From Segatella copri (GTDB lineage: Bacteria; Bacteroidota; Bacteroidia; Bacteroidales; Bacteroidaceae): 64,000 nt of DNA. The notes beneath the pieces were generated by a model. That model made no database searches and was not told the origin of the DNA. It worked only from the letters and a program-made list of their open reading frames with translations. This document shows, one piece after another, positions 8,744 through 17,990 of this stretch. The position numbers and the translations under genes were made by a program. The DNA is taken from assembly GCF_026015295.1 (NCBI RefSeq), contig NZ_JAPDUW010000001.1, forward strand, positions 682,001 to 746,000. The letters are read 5' to 3'. Numbering within the stretch: the first letter of the stretch is position 1; each line of letters begins with the position of its first letter.

Positions 8744-8831
8744 AAAATACGTCCCGACGTAGCGTTTGCTGCATCGGGACGTATTTTTTTGTATGTCGGG
8801 ACGCAGCAAATGCTACGTCGGGACGTATTTT
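8744..8831. repeat. double palindrome (REP-like), also a likely bidirectional terminator
   Basis: The arms 8744-8772 and 8803-8831 are inverted copies matching at 28 of 29 positions. Nested inside, AATACGTCCCGA (from 8746) pairs with TCGGGACGTATT (to 8785) and is followed by a T-run. The DNA can therefore fold either as two small hairpins or as one large cruciform. It lies between convergent Nudix and AlkD-like genes, where a bidirectional terminator would be expected. Confidence 0.8.
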
Positions 8832-8873
8832 CAGCAGGGTTGTGGCCTGTTTCTGACCGCATCTGCAGAACCG

Positions 8874-9488
8874 TTAAATCTCGTAGATACCCTTGAGTGC
8901 GCCTCTTGCAATTTTCTCGAAATCTTCACCGAAGTCGCAGAAACGGAGAACCGCATTAGAGACAGCATGTTTTATTCCCATGTTGTCACCCTGCAATGCA
9001 GTGGCAGCCTGATCCAGGAATTCGTTGATGCCACGCTCGTTAGGCTCTTTCCCATTGGCAAAGAGACGGGCAAGGAGTTGGAAACCGGCAATCTCATAGA
9101 GCGGCTTGTCACTCGCGATCCACTGGTAGGCGATGACAGGCGCATAATCTACGTGCTGCAAAAGGTTGAAGGCAAGCATCTCTGCCATCTCCTGACTCTG
9201 TACCTGTTCCATCCATAAATCTGTGATTTCCGGAAGCATCTTATCGGCAGGCATGATGAGTGTAGCCAGAATCTTGCACTCCCGGATATCTTCCTTCCAC
9301 AGTTCGATGGCGAGGTCATAGTCTTTACCATATTCCTCAGCCATCTTTTTCAGTTCATAGAATGGTACGCCCCAATTCAGTTTATATCCCAGTCCCTTAT
9401 CGCGCATAGATTGCGATCCCGGACCATTCATCAGCAAGCGGAAGCTTCGCTTGATAGTCATCAGTTTCTGATGTGTTTCTTCGTTCAT
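8874..9488 (-). CDS. DNA alkylation repair (AlkD-like) HEAT-repeat protein
   Basis: The 204-residue helical protein resembles AlkD-family proteins: LWKEDIRECKILATLIMP near residues 62-80 corresponds to the conserved W...ExR motif, and the rest looks like HEAT-like helical pairs. AlkD excises positively charged alkylated bases. The usual family length is about 210-240 residues, so this one is slightly short. It overlaps nothing and sits 27 bp downstream of ispE on the same strand, so the two may form an operon. Whether it is a true glycosylase or a HEAT-repeat relative cannot be decided here. Confidence 0.65.
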   Translation of the reverse strand: MNEETHQKLMTIKRSFRLLMNGPGSQSMRDKGLGYKLNWGVPFYELKKMAEEYGKDYDLAIELWKEDIRECKILATLIMPADKMLPEITDLWMEQVQSQEMAEMLAFNLLQHVDYAPVIAYQWIASDKPLYEIAGFQLLARLFANGKEPNERGINEFLDQAATALQGDNMGIKHAVSNAVLRFCDFGEDFEKIARGALKGIYEI

Positions 9489-9515
9489 TATAATTTGAGT
9501 AAACTATTAACTAAA

Positions 9516-10376
9516 TTAAAGTTTCATTATTTTACAGAACATTCCTTCGAACTGTTCCTCTATATTTGCAGGTTTATGCTTGAAGATACCGAAGATGGCA
9601 CTTCCGCTACCACTCATCGCTGCATATACGGCACCCAGGTTGTACAGCTTCTGTTTGATTTCTGCCAGTTCCGGGTGCATCTTGAAGATAGGTGCCTCAA
9701 AATCGTTGACAAGTTCCTCTTTCCAAGTCTCGATAGGCTGGCGTACAATGTCGCGGCAACATTTGGCTGGTGCCTGTGGGGTGATGGCTGCATAAGCCTC
9801 TTTGGTGCTGACGGCAATGTCATCGCGCTTCACCACAACCAGATGATAGCCCCTCAGATTATCGCCAGGACCACTTACCGGCATCAGTTCTTCGCCGATG
9901 CCTTCTGCATAGCAAGCAGTATCGCCATCCTCGGGATCGGCTGAAATGAAGTAGGCACAGTCTGCGCCCAGCTTGGCAGCGTATCTTTCCATCTCCGGAT
10001 TACCGATATTGAGACGGAAACGCTCGTCAAGCAAACGAATCATGAAGGCTGCATCGGCAGAACCGCCACCCAAACCAGCCTGCGAAGGAATACGCTTTAC
10101 CAGATGAGCATGGATGCGTGGAATCCTGAAGTCGGCAGCCAGGAGATTATAAGCTTTTACAACGAGATTGTTCTGTTCATCGCAATCCACTGCGTTACCT
10201 GTAATCTTCAGATCACAAGGAACATCGCTAGGGAATTCATCGCCCATGAGCTTGATTTCAAGTGCATCGGTCAGCGGAATAGGGTAGAACACCGTTTCAA
10301 GATTGTGGTATCCATCTTTCCGCTTGCTAACTATATTTAAACCAAGATTGATCTTGGCGCAAGGAAATGTAATCAT
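9516..10376 (-). CDS. ispE: 4-diphosphocytidyl-2-C-methyl-D-erythritol kinase
   Basis: IspE phosphorylates CDP-methylerythritol in the MEP isoprenoid pathway. The 286-residue sequence has the GHMP-kinase ATP loop PSQAGLGGGSADAA at 97-110, the substrate-side N-terminus FPCAKINLGLNIVSKRKDGYH, and a C-terminal GSGSAIFG loop near 258. Length is typical. The AlkD-like gene follows it closely on the same strand. Confidence 0.96.
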   Translation of the reverse strand: MITFPCAKINLGLNIVSKRKDGYHNLETVFYPIPLTDALEIKLMGDEFPSDVPCDLKITGNAVDCDEQNNLVVKAYNLLAADFRIPRIHAHLVKRIPSQAGLGGGSADAAFMIRLLDERFRLNIGNPEMERYAAKLGADCAYFISADPEDGDTACYAEGIGEELMPVSGPGDNLRGYHLVVVKRDDIAVSTKEAYAAITPQAPAKCCRDIVRQPIETWKEELVNDFEAPIFKMHPELAEIKQKLYNLGAVYAAMSGSGSAIFGIFKHKPANIEEQFEGMFCKIMKL

Positions 10377-10522
10377 AACTTTTCAGTTTAAAGGGTTCGT
10401 TACTATTTCTTTTTCTTTGCAAAGATACGGAAAAATATCTAACATGGTGCATCTTTTGCAGGATTATTTTTATCTGTAGCATTAAAAATATTAAAATAAG
10501 CCCTGTTTTGCAATATCTTTTG

Positions 10523-10530
10523 TATCTTTG
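10523..10530 (+). promoter_or_regulatory. -7 element TATCTTTG before the DUF2027/Smr gene
   Basis: TATCTTTG lies 23 bp before the ATG at 10554. A -33 TTTG at the standard spacing is not clear. Confidence 0.5.
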
Positions 10531-10553
10531 CAATTACAAATTATTAATAGATT

Positions 10554-11693
10554 ATGAAAAAAGGAGATAAAGTCAGATTCTTGAGCGAAGTGGGTGGCGG
10601 AAAGGTTGCCGGCTTCCAAGGTAAAAATATTGTGCTCGTTGAGGATGAGGATGGTTTTGAGATTCCGATGCCTATCAACGAGGTGGTTGTGGTGGAGCAG
10701 GATGAATACTCCATGGGCAAGATGATTTCGGCTAAGATGGATGCGCAGCAGAAGGCTGAGGAGCATGCCAATACCGAACTGCATCAGGACAGCCGGAGTA
10801 TCAAGGCCATCTTGAATGATCACGATGACGTGGATATGGATGTAGAGGAATATGATGCTGCCGACCGTGAGATAACCTTTGTGAAACCGGTTGAGGAACG
10901 TACGGGTGGCAACAAACTCAGTGCTTATCTCGCCTTTGTACCTATCAACATCAAGGACGTAACCAATACCCGTTTCGAGACCTATATGGTGAATGACAGC
11001 AACTACTATCTCCGCTATACCTATCTCGTGGCTGAGGGAAATGCATGGACTCTGAAAGCAGAGGGAGAAATAGAACCGAACACCAAACTCTTCATCGAGG
11101 AATTCGGTCGTGAGGCTCTAAACGAGATGGAGCATATCGCCATCCAGATGATAGCTTACAAGAAGGACAAGCCATTTCTCCTGAAGCCGGCAACAGATGT
11201 TCAGTTCCGTCTCGATCCCGTGAAATTCTACAAACTTCATCTTTTCGAGGAGAATGATTTCTTCGAGACTCCAGCCTATCTCTTTACGATTGTAGAGAAC
11301 GATGAAATAGCCCGTCCGCTGGTTATCGATTCCAAGCGTCTGAAAGAGCAGATGTATAAGGATGAGAAGGTTGTTGCCAACACCAGCAAGAAGAAGAGCA
11401 AGAAGGATGATGGTACCCTTGTGATAGATCTTCATGCGGATGAAGTGCTTGAAACAACTGCTGGAATGAATTCTGCCGATATTCTTCATTATCAGATGGA
11501 TATCTTCAAGAAGACCATGGAGGAATATAAGAAAAAGAAGGGACAGAAAATTATCTTTATTCATGGAAAGGGTGAAGGCGTGTTGCGCCAGACTCTCATT
11601 CATGAGTTGAACTATCGCTATAAGAGTTGCACCTATCAGGATGCTTCTTTCCAGGAGTATGGCTATGGTGCTACACAGGTAACAATAAAGTAA
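10554..11693 (+). CDS. DUF2027 protein with C-terminal Smr domain
   Basis: This 379-residue Bacteroidota protein begins with a short beta domain (KGDKVRFLSEVGGGKVAGFQG, reminiscent of the MutS2/Smr-associated N-terminus). A middle DUF2027 region follows (about 110-270), then a lysine-rich linker (SKKKSKKD), and it ends with a Smr domain (about 290-379). The Smr domain shows IDLHADEV and the catalytic-type IFIHGKGEGVLR. Smr domains bind or nick branched DNA or cleave RNA. The stop is 6 bp before nadE, so the two are co-transcribed. The cellular role is not established. Confidence 0.88.
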   Translation: MKKGDKVRFLSEVGGGKVAGFQGKNIVLVEDEDGFEIPMPINEVVVVEQDEYSMGKMISAKMDAQQKAEEHANTELHQDSRSIKAILNDHDDVDMDVEEYDAADREITFVKPVEERTGGNKLSAYLAFVPINIKDVTNTRFETYMVNDSNYYLRYTYLVAEGNAWTLKAEGEIEPNTKLFIEEFGREALNEMEHIAIQMIAYKKDKPFLLKPATDVQFRLDPVKFYKLHLFEENDFFETPAYLFTIVENDEIARPLVIDSKRLKEQMYKDEKVVANTSKKKSKKDDGTLVIDLHADEVLETTAGMNSADILHYQMDIFKKTMEEYKKKKGQKIIFIHGKGEGVLRQTLIHELNYRYKSCTYQDASFQEYGYGATQVTIK

Positions 11694-11699
11694 TTTATT

Positions 11700-13694
11700 A
11701 TGAAGTACGGATTTATTAAGGTAGCCAGTGCCATCCCTGCCGTAAAGGTGGGTGATGTCATTTTCAATACCCAGCAGATAGAGGAACAGATAGCGCTGGC
11801 TGAGGGAAAGGGTGTAGAGATCATTACATTTCCGGAACTCTCTGTTACGGGCTATTCCTGTCAGGATCTCTTCCGTCAGCAGATGCTTCTCGAATCATCT
11901 GAGCAGGCGGTGATGATGTTGCTCGATTTCACACGCAAACTCGATGTCATCTCTATCGTGGGGGCGCCGGTGATAGCGGGCGACTTGTTGCTCAATTGTG
12001 GTATCGTTATCCAGCATGGACAGATTCTCGGTATTGTACCGAAAACATATCTTCCAAACTACAGCGAGTTTTATGAGAAACGCTGGTTTGCCTCGGCTCA
12101 GGACCTGAGAGATTGCGAAGTCCGTTATGCCGGACATAAGGTGAAACTGACGCCTGATGTTCAGATTTTTCAAACTTTCGATGGCGTACAGTTTGGTGTG
12201 GAAATCTGCGAAGATGTATGGGCTCCGGCTCCTCCTAGCAACAAACTGGCGCTAGCAGGAGCAGACCTGATTTTCAATCTTTCTGCAAGCGACGAACTCA
12301 TCGGAAAACATCATTATCTGAAGAGTCTGCTCAGCCAGCAGAGTGCCCGTACCATGACCGGATATATCTACAGTTCCTGCGGATTCGGTGAGAGTACGCA
12401 GGATGTGGTTTATGGTGGAAATGCCCTGATTTATGAGAATGGAGTTTTACTTTCACAGAGTGAACGTTTCTCTATTGAACCGCAGATGGTTATCTCACAG
12501 ATAGATGTAGAGAAACTCCGCTCTGAGCGTCGTACGAATTCTACTTATGTAAATGCCCAGCGCAATATTAAGTATTCTGTTCTCGGCGGTCAGTTCAATA
12601 TCCGTAATATTGAAGCCGAACCTACCGAAAATGAACGCGATTTTGTGTTGGAACGTGAGGTGAATCCGCATCCGTTTATTCCTACCAGCAGCGATATGAA
12701 TGCCTCTTGCGAGGAAATTTTCAATATCCAACTCATGGGACTAGCCAAGCGTATCGTTCATACCCATGCCAAGACCGTAGTAATCGGTATTAGCGGTGGT
12801 TTGGATTCTACGCTGGCCTTACTCGTTTGTGTAAAAGCTTTTGATAAACTCAAAATGAACCGAAAGGGTATCGTAGGTGTCACTATGCCGGGATTCGGAA
12901 CCACAGACAGAACCTACAATAATGCTATCTCGCTGATGCAGAGTCTTGGTATTACCATTAAGGAAATCAGCATCGCCAAGGCTGTAACCCAGCACTTTGA
13001 GGACATCGGTCAGGATGCCAGTGTGCATGATGTGACTTACGAGAATTCCCAGGCTCGTGAACGTACCCAGATCCTGATGGATTTAGCCAATAAGATGGGT
13101 GGTATGGTTATCGGTACCGGCGACCTTTCAGAGTTGGCATTAGGATGGGCTACCTATAATGGTGACCACATGAGTATGTATGGCGTGAATGCCAGCATTC
13201 CTAAGACCCTGATCCGCCATCTCGTAAATCATGTAGCAGAGAGTGGGGTAGACGAACAGAGCCGCATCACTCTTCGTGATATCATCGATACTCCTATCAG
13301 TCCAGAGTTGATTCCGGCAGATGAGAATGGAAATATCAAGCAGAAGACGGAAGATTTGGTGGGACCATACGAACTGCATGATTTCTTCCTCTACTATTTC
13401 CTGCGTTTCGGTTTCCGTCCTTCCAAGATTTACATGTTGGCAAAGAAGGCATTTATTGATTCCGAACTGGAGCGTGTAAAGATCAGTGATAATGATCCTG
13501 ACAGCTATGATGAGGAGACTATCAAAAAGTGGCTGAAGACCTTCGTGCGCCGTTTCTTCAATCAGCAGTTCAAGCGCAGCTGTCTGCCTGACGGTCCGAA
13601 AGTAGGTAGCGTAAGCCTCAGTCCTCGTGGCGACTGGCGTATGCCTAGTGATGCAGCTTCAGCCATCTGGCTGCAAGAGGCTGAAAATTTATAA
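11700..13694 (+). CDS. nadE: glutamine-dependent NAD+ synthetase
   Basis: NadE amidates nicotinic acid adenine dinucleotide to NAD+. The 664-residue enzyme has an N-terminal nitrilase-type glutaminase domain with the triad E46, K115 and C170 (in GVEICEDVW). The synthetase domain follows, with the ATP pyrophosphatase P-loop SGGLDS at about 365-370. Length matches the two-domain type found in Bacteroidota and Actinobacteria. It forms a tight pair with the upstream Smr gene and ends before a strong terminator. Confidence 0.97.
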   Translation: MKYGFIKVASAIPAVKVGDVIFNTQQIEEQIALAEGKGVEIITFPELSVTGYSCQDLFRQQMLLESSEQAVMMLLDFTRKLDVISIVGAPVIAGDLLLNCGIVIQHGQILGIVPKTYLPNYSEFYEKRWFASAQDLRDCEVRYAGHKVKLTPDVQIFQTFDGVQFGVEICEDVWAPAPPSNKLALAGADLIFNLSASDELIGKHHYLKSLLSQQSARTMTGYIYSSCGFGESTQDVVYGGNALIYENGVLLSQSERFSIEPQMVISQIDVEKLRSERRTNSTYVNAQRNIKYSVLGGQFNIRNIEAEPTENERDFVLEREVNPHPFIPTSSDMNASCEEIFNIQLMGLAKRIVHTHAKTVVIGISGGLDSTLALLVCVKAFDKLKMNRKGIVGVTMPGFGTTDRTYNNAISLMQSLGITIKEISIAKAVTQHFEDIGQDASVHDVTYENSQARERTQILMDLANKMGGMVIGTGDLSELALGWATYNGDHMSMYGVNASIPKTLIRHLVNHVAESGVDEQSRITLRDIIDTPISPELIPADENGNIKQKTEDLVGPYELHDFFLYYFLRFGFRPSKIYMLAKKAFIDSELERVKISDNDPDSYDEETIKKWLKTFVRRFFNQQFKRSCLPDGPKVGSVSLSPRGDWRMPSDAASAIWLQEAENL

Positions 13695-13729
13695 TACATG
13701 GTAGCGAAGTTTTAATAAAACGGAAAATA

Positions 13730-13770
13730 AAAAGTTAGGAGTCGGGGCGCTGTTCCAACTCCTAACTTTT
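13730..13770 (+). terminator. Rho-independent terminator after nadE
   Basis: A perfect 13-bp stem, AAAAGTTAGGAGT with ACTCCTAACTTTT, has a 15-nt GC-rich loop; the T-run is part of the 3' arm. Confidence 0.88.
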
Positions 13771-13810
13771 TCGTTTATAATAAAATAATTATATAAAAAG
13801 TCTTTCTATT

Positions 13811-13842
13811 TTTGGGTAAAACATATTTTTTTTGTAACTTTG
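13811..13842 (+). promoter_or_regulatory. promoter of ileS
   Basis: TTTG (13811-13814) and TAACTTTG (13835-13842) are separated by 20 bp, a full match to the Bacteroidota promoter. The ATG follows 38 bp later. No T-box-like structure is visible. Confidence 0.78.
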
Positions 13843-13880
13843 CGCCCAAAAGTAAAAACATTATAAAAATATAAGATAAT

Positions 13881-16800
13881 ATGGCTAAGAAATTTGCCGA
13901 GCACAACGGTCTGAATTTGACTCAGACAAACAATGACGTACTAGCAGCGTGGGAGAAAAATGATATCTTCCACAAGTCTATCGACGAGCGTGAAGGCTGC
14001 CCTCAGTTTATCTTCTTCGAGGGACCTCCATCAGCTAATGGCCACCCGGGTATTCACCACGTGTTGGCACGTAGTATCAAGGATACATTCAACAGATACA
14101 AGACCATGAAGGGTTTCCAGGTTCACCGCAAGGCGGGATGGGATACCCACGGACTCCCTGTTGAACTCGGTGTCGAGAAGGAACTCGGCATCACCAAGAA
14201 GGATATCGACAACAAGGCTTCAGAGAAGTATATCTCTACAGAGGATTACAACCACAAGTGCCGCGAGAACGTGATGAAGTTCACCGCTGAGTGGCGCGAG
14301 TTGACCGAGAAGATGGGTTACTTCGTAGATCTCGATCATCCTTATATCACCTACGATAACAAGTATATCGAGACTCTCTGGTGGCTCCTCAAGCAGCTCT
14401 ACAACAAGGGCCTGCTCTACAAGGGTTACACCATCCAGCCATACTCTCCAGGTGCAGGTACAGGTTTGAGCTCTCACGAGTTGAACCAGCCTGGATGCTA
14501 CCGCGATGTAAAGGACCTCACCACCACAGCCCAGTTCCTCATCAAGGATCCTAAGGCTGAGTGGACCAAGTGGGGCAAGCCATACTTCATCGCATGGACC
14601 ACTACACCTTGGACTCTGCCATCAAACGTGGCTCTCTGTGTGGGTCCTAAGATTGACTATGTAGCCATCGAGACCTACAACCTCTACAATGGCGAGCCTA
14701 TGACACTCGTGATGGCTGAGGCGCTGGTAGGTTCATATCTGAAGGCAGACCAGGAGTGCAAGGAAGGCGATCTTCTGCCATTCGACAAGGAGAAGAAGCA
14801 GTGCCCTTGGCGCATTATCGACCACATGAAGGGTACCGACCTCGAAGGCATGCACTACGAGCAGCTCCTGCCATGGGTAAAGCCATGCGAGAAGGTTGAT
14901 CTCTTCGCACCGGCTTTCGTAACAGAGTATGCTGCTGCTCATCCTGAGAAGGTGTTCGCTTCTGAGGATGGTCGCGATCAGTTCGTCGAGATGGAGAGTG
15001 AGGCTTTCCGCGTAATCCTCGGCGACTACGTTACTACCGATGATGGTACAGGTATCGTTCACATCGCTCCTACATTCGGTGCCGATGATGCCAAGGTGGC
15101 TAAGGATGCCAACATCCCTGCCCTCTACCTTATTAATAAGAAGGGTGAGACCCGCCCAATGGTTGACCTCCAGGGTAAGTTCTATCTCATCGAAGATCTC
15201 GATGCCAACTTCGTGAACGCTTGTGTCAACAAGGAGGCATACGTTCATCACGCAGGCGACTACGTGAAGAATGCCTACGACCCACAGTTTAATGTGGATG
15301 GCGTCTGGGACAAGAAGGCTTCTGAGAAGGCTGAAGACCTGAACATCGTACTCTGCTACGAGTTGAAGCAGGAGGGCAAGGCTTTCAAGAGCGAGAAGCA
15401 CGTGCACAACTATCCTCACTGCTGGCGTACCGACAAGCCTATCCTCTATTATCCATTGGATAGCTGGTTTATCAAGGATACAGCCCGCAAGGAGCGCATG
15501 GTAGAACTCAACAAGACCATCAACTGGCAGCCTGAGAGCACCGGTACAGGCCGTTTCGGCAACTGGCTCGAGAACCTGAACGACTGGAACCTTTCACGTT
15601 CCCGCTTCTGGGGTACTCCATTGCCAATCTGGCGTGATGAGAACCGTGGCGAGAAGTGTATCGGCAGTCTTGAGGAACTCTATGCTGAAATCGAGAAGTC
15701 TGTGGCTGCCGGCATCATGCAGAGCAACCCATTGAAGGAGAATGGTTTCGTTCCTGGCGACTACAGTCAGGAGAACTATGATAAGATTGACCTCCACCGT
15801 CCATACGTTGACAAGATTGTATTGGTTAACGAGGAGGGCAAGCCAATGTATCGTGAGAGCGACCTCATCGACGTTTGGTTCGATTCAGGTTCAATGCCTT
15901 ACGCCCAGCTCCACTACCCATTCGAGGGTGAGATGGCCCGTGGCACAGAGGCAGACCGCGATGCACTCATCCACAGCACCTATGAGGGATATGCTATTCC
16001 TCCTAAGTTCTATCCAGCCGACTTCATCAACGAGGGCGTGGATCAGACCCGTGGATGGTTCTTCACCCTGCACGCCATCGCTACCATGGTATTCGATAGC
16101 GTAGCCTTCAAGAACGTAATCTCTTCTGGTCTCGTTCTCGATGCCAAGGGCAACAAGATGAGTAAGCACGTGGGTAACGTGACTAACCCATTCGAGATGA
16201 TTGACAAGTATGGTGCCGATCCTGTTCGTTTCTATATGATGACCAACAGCGAGCCTTGGGACAACCTCAAGTTCGACCCTAATGGTGTGGATGAGACCCG
16301 TCGCAAGTTCTTCGGTACCTTATATAATACCTACAGCTTCTTCGCCCTCTATGCTAATGTAGATGGTTTCGATGCTGAGGCTGCTCAGGTACCATTCGAG
16401 AAGCGCCCAGAGATTGACCGCTGGATTCTCTCTTCACTCAATACCCTCATCAAGGGCGTTGACAGAGAGTTGGCTGGCTATGATCCAACCCGCGCAGGCC
16501 GTCTCATCGATGCTTTCGTCAACGATGACCTCTCTAACTGGTACGTTCGTCTGAACCGTAAACGTTTCTGGGGTAAGGAGATGAGCGAGGATAAGCTGAG
16601 TGCTTACCAGACTCTCTATACCTGCCTGATGACAGTGGCTAAGCTGCTGGCACCATTCGCTCCATTCTATGCAGACGAGTTGTATCACGACTTGGGCGGC
16701 GAGTTGGAGAGCGTACATCTCGACAAGTTCCCTGTAGCAGATGAAGCTGCTATCGATGCCGACCTGGAGGAACGTATGGCCATCGCCCAGAAGATTACTT

Positions 16801-17492
16801 CTATGGTATTGGCATTGCGCCGCAAGGTGAACATCAAGGTGCGTCAGCCACTCCAGCAGATCATGATTCCTGCAGTAGATGATGTACAGAAGGCACACAT
16901 CGAGGCAGTAGCCGGACTGTTGAAGAACGAGGTGAACGTGAAGGAGGTTAACTTCATTGAGGGTCAGGGCATTCTCGTAAAGAAGGTGAAGTGTAACTTT
17001 AGAGTGATGGGTAAGAAGTTCGGCAAGCTGATGAAGGGTGTTGCTGCCCAGATGTCAGCGCTCGAACAGGACCAGATTGCAGCCTTCGAGAAGGCAGGCA
17101 ACATCACATTGAATATTGACGGACAGGAAGCCGTGGTAGAGGTAGCCGACGTGGAGATTATCTCTGAGGATATTCCAGGATGGCTCGTTTCTAACGAGGG
17201 CAATCTGACCGTAGCGCTTGAGGTAGAGTTGACCCCAGAATTGAAGAAGGAGGGTATGGCTCGTGAGTTGATCAACCGTATTCAGAACCTCCGCAAGGAG
17301 ACAGGTTTGGAGATTACCGACCGCATCAACGTAACTGTGGCTCCTAATGAGGAGACTGACGCAGCCATCGAGGCATTCGCCGACTACATCAAGGGTCAGG
17401 TATTGGCAGACAGCATCGAAATCGGCGACAACGCAGGTGTTGAGACCGAGTTTGATGACTTTAAGTTGAACATTCTCGTAGAGAAGAATTAA
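13881..17492 (+). CDS. ileS: isoleucyl-tRNA synthetase
   Basis: IleS charges tRNA-Ile and edits valine. The 1203-residue protein has the class I HIGH-type motif as HPGIHH (55-60, in PPSANGHPGIHHVLAR) and the KMSKS motif as KMSKH (759-763). It has a large editing insert (about 200-400) and a C-terminal anticodon-binding and extension region. Its length and PPSANG/KMSKH signature fit the long, eukaryote-like IleRS branch rather than the E. coli type. Codon use is strongly biased, as expected for a highly expressed gene. It heads a cluster with the TraR/DksA-like gene and lspA. Confidence 0.98.
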   Translation: MAKKFAEHNGLNLTQTNNDVLAAWEKNDIFHKSIDEREGCPQFIFFEGPPSANGHPGIHHVLARSIKDTFNRYKTMKGFQVHRKAGWDTHGLPVELGVEKELGITKKDIDNKASEKYISTEDYNHKCRENVMKFTAEWRELTEKMGYFVDLDHPYITYDNKYIETLWWLLKQLYNKGLLYKGYTIQPYSPGAGTGLSSHELNQPGCYRDVKDLTTTAQFLIKDPKAEWTKWGKPYFIAWTTTPWTLPSNVALCVGPKIDYVAIETYNLYNGEPMTLVMAEALVGSYLKADQECKEGDLLPFDKEKKQCPWRIIDHMKGTDLEGMHYEQLLPWVKPCEKVDLFAPAFVTEYAAAHPEKVFASEDGRDQFVEMESEAFRVILGDYVTTDDGTGIVHIAPTFGADDAKVAKDANIPALYLINKKGETRPMVDLQGKFYLIEDLDANFVNACVNKEAYVHHAGDYVKNAYDPQFNVDGVWDKKASEKAEDLNIVLCYELKQEGKAFKSEKHVHNYPHCWRTDKPILYYPLDSWFIKDTARKERMVELNKTINWQPESTGTGRFGNWLENLNDWNLSRSRFWGTPLPIWRDENRGEKCIGSLEELYAEIEKSVAAGIMQSNPLKENGFVPGDYSQENYDKIDLHRPYVDKIVLVNEEGKPMYRESDLIDVWFDSGSMPYAQLHYPFEGEMARGTEADRDALIHSTYEGYAIPPKFYPADFINEGVDQTRGWFFTLHAIATMVFDSVAFKNVISSGLVLDAKGNKMSKHVGNVTNPFEMIDKYGADPVRFYMMTNSEPWDNLKFDPNGVDETRRKFFGTLYNTYSFFALYANVDGFDAEAAQVPFEKRPEIDRWILSSLNTLIKGVDRELAGYDPTRAGRLIDAFVNDDLSNWYVRLNRKRFWGKEMSEDKLSAYQTLYTCLMTVAKLLAPFAPFYADELYHDLGGELESVHLDKFPVADEAAIDADLEERMAIAQKITSMVLALRRKVNIKVRQPLQQIMIPAVDDVQKAHIEAVAGLLKNEVNVKEVNFIEGQGILVKKVKCNFRVMGKKFGKLMKGVAAQMSALEQDQIAAFEKAGNITLNIDGQEAVVEVADVEIISEDIPGWLVSNEGNLTVALEVELTPELKKEGMARELINRIQNLRKETGLEITDRINVTVAPNEETDAAIEAFADYIKGQVLADSIEIGDNAGVETEFDDFKLNILVEKN

Positions 17493-17508
17493 ATAGTTAG
17501 GAGTTAGG

Positions 17509-17550
17509 AGTTAGAAGTTAGGAGCATTTCCAAACTGCTTGCTTCTAACT
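17509..17550 (+). terminator. hairpin after ileS built from short direct repeats
   Basis: AGTTAGAAG (17509-17517) pairs with CTTCTAACT (17542-17550). It is preceded by copies of GTTAGGAG in tandem. The same GTTAGGAG word makes up the terminator after nadE. A poly-T is short, so termination may be partial. Confidence 0.5.
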
Positions 17551-17603
17551 TTCTAGCCCTTATTCCCTAAAAACATTAACAAATAACATAATAGATAACA
17601 TCT

Positions 17604-17987
17604 ATGGCTAACGAAAAACTACGTTATAGCGATCAGGAGCTCGAGGAGTTCCGCGCTATCATTGATGAGAAATTGAAGGTGGCAAAGCAGACTTATCATG
17701 ATTGTATGGCTCAGCTGAACCACTCAGACAGTAATGATGTGGTAGATACATCACCAACCTACAAGGCTCTTGAGGAGGGTAGTGAAGCACAAAGCAAGGA
17801 AGAAATCATCCAGATGGCTCAGCGTCAGCAGAAGTTCATTAAGGGATTGGAAGCAGCTTTGGTTCGTATCCAGAACAAGACCTATGGTATTGACCGCGAA
17901 ACAGGTGAGTTGATTCCTAAGGAGCGTTTGCGTGCTGTACCTCATGCCACTTTGAGTGTAGCTTCTAAGGAGGCTAGAAAGAAGTAA
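17604..17987 (+). CDS. TraR/DksA-family protein lacking the zinc cysteines
   Basis: The 127-residue protein has an N-terminal helical hairpin (residues 8-85), typical of DksA-type regulators that reach into the RNA polymerase secondary channel. The degenerate C-terminal zinc-finger region reads YGIDRETGELIPKERLRAVPHATL. In most relatives the first position is Cys (YGIC...), and here no cysteine remains in that region (the only Cys is C34), so it cannot bind zinc in the canonical way. It sits 4 bp before lspA, with ileS upstream, a typical Bacteroidota arrangement. The role in transcription is inferred from the family. Confidence 0.87.
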   Translation: MANEKLRYSDQELEEFRAIIDEKLKVAKQTYHDCMAQLNHSDSNDVVDTSPTYKALEEGSEAQSKEEIIQMAQRQQKFIKGLEAALVRIQNKTYGIDRETGELIPKERLRAVPHATLSVASKEARKK

Positions 17988-17990
17988 TAA

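Noticed and set aside
13771-13880. T-box or other tRNA-sensing leader before ileS
   Set aside because: Only about 40 nt lie between the promoter and the ATG, and no T-box sequence or anticodon-pairing loop is seen.
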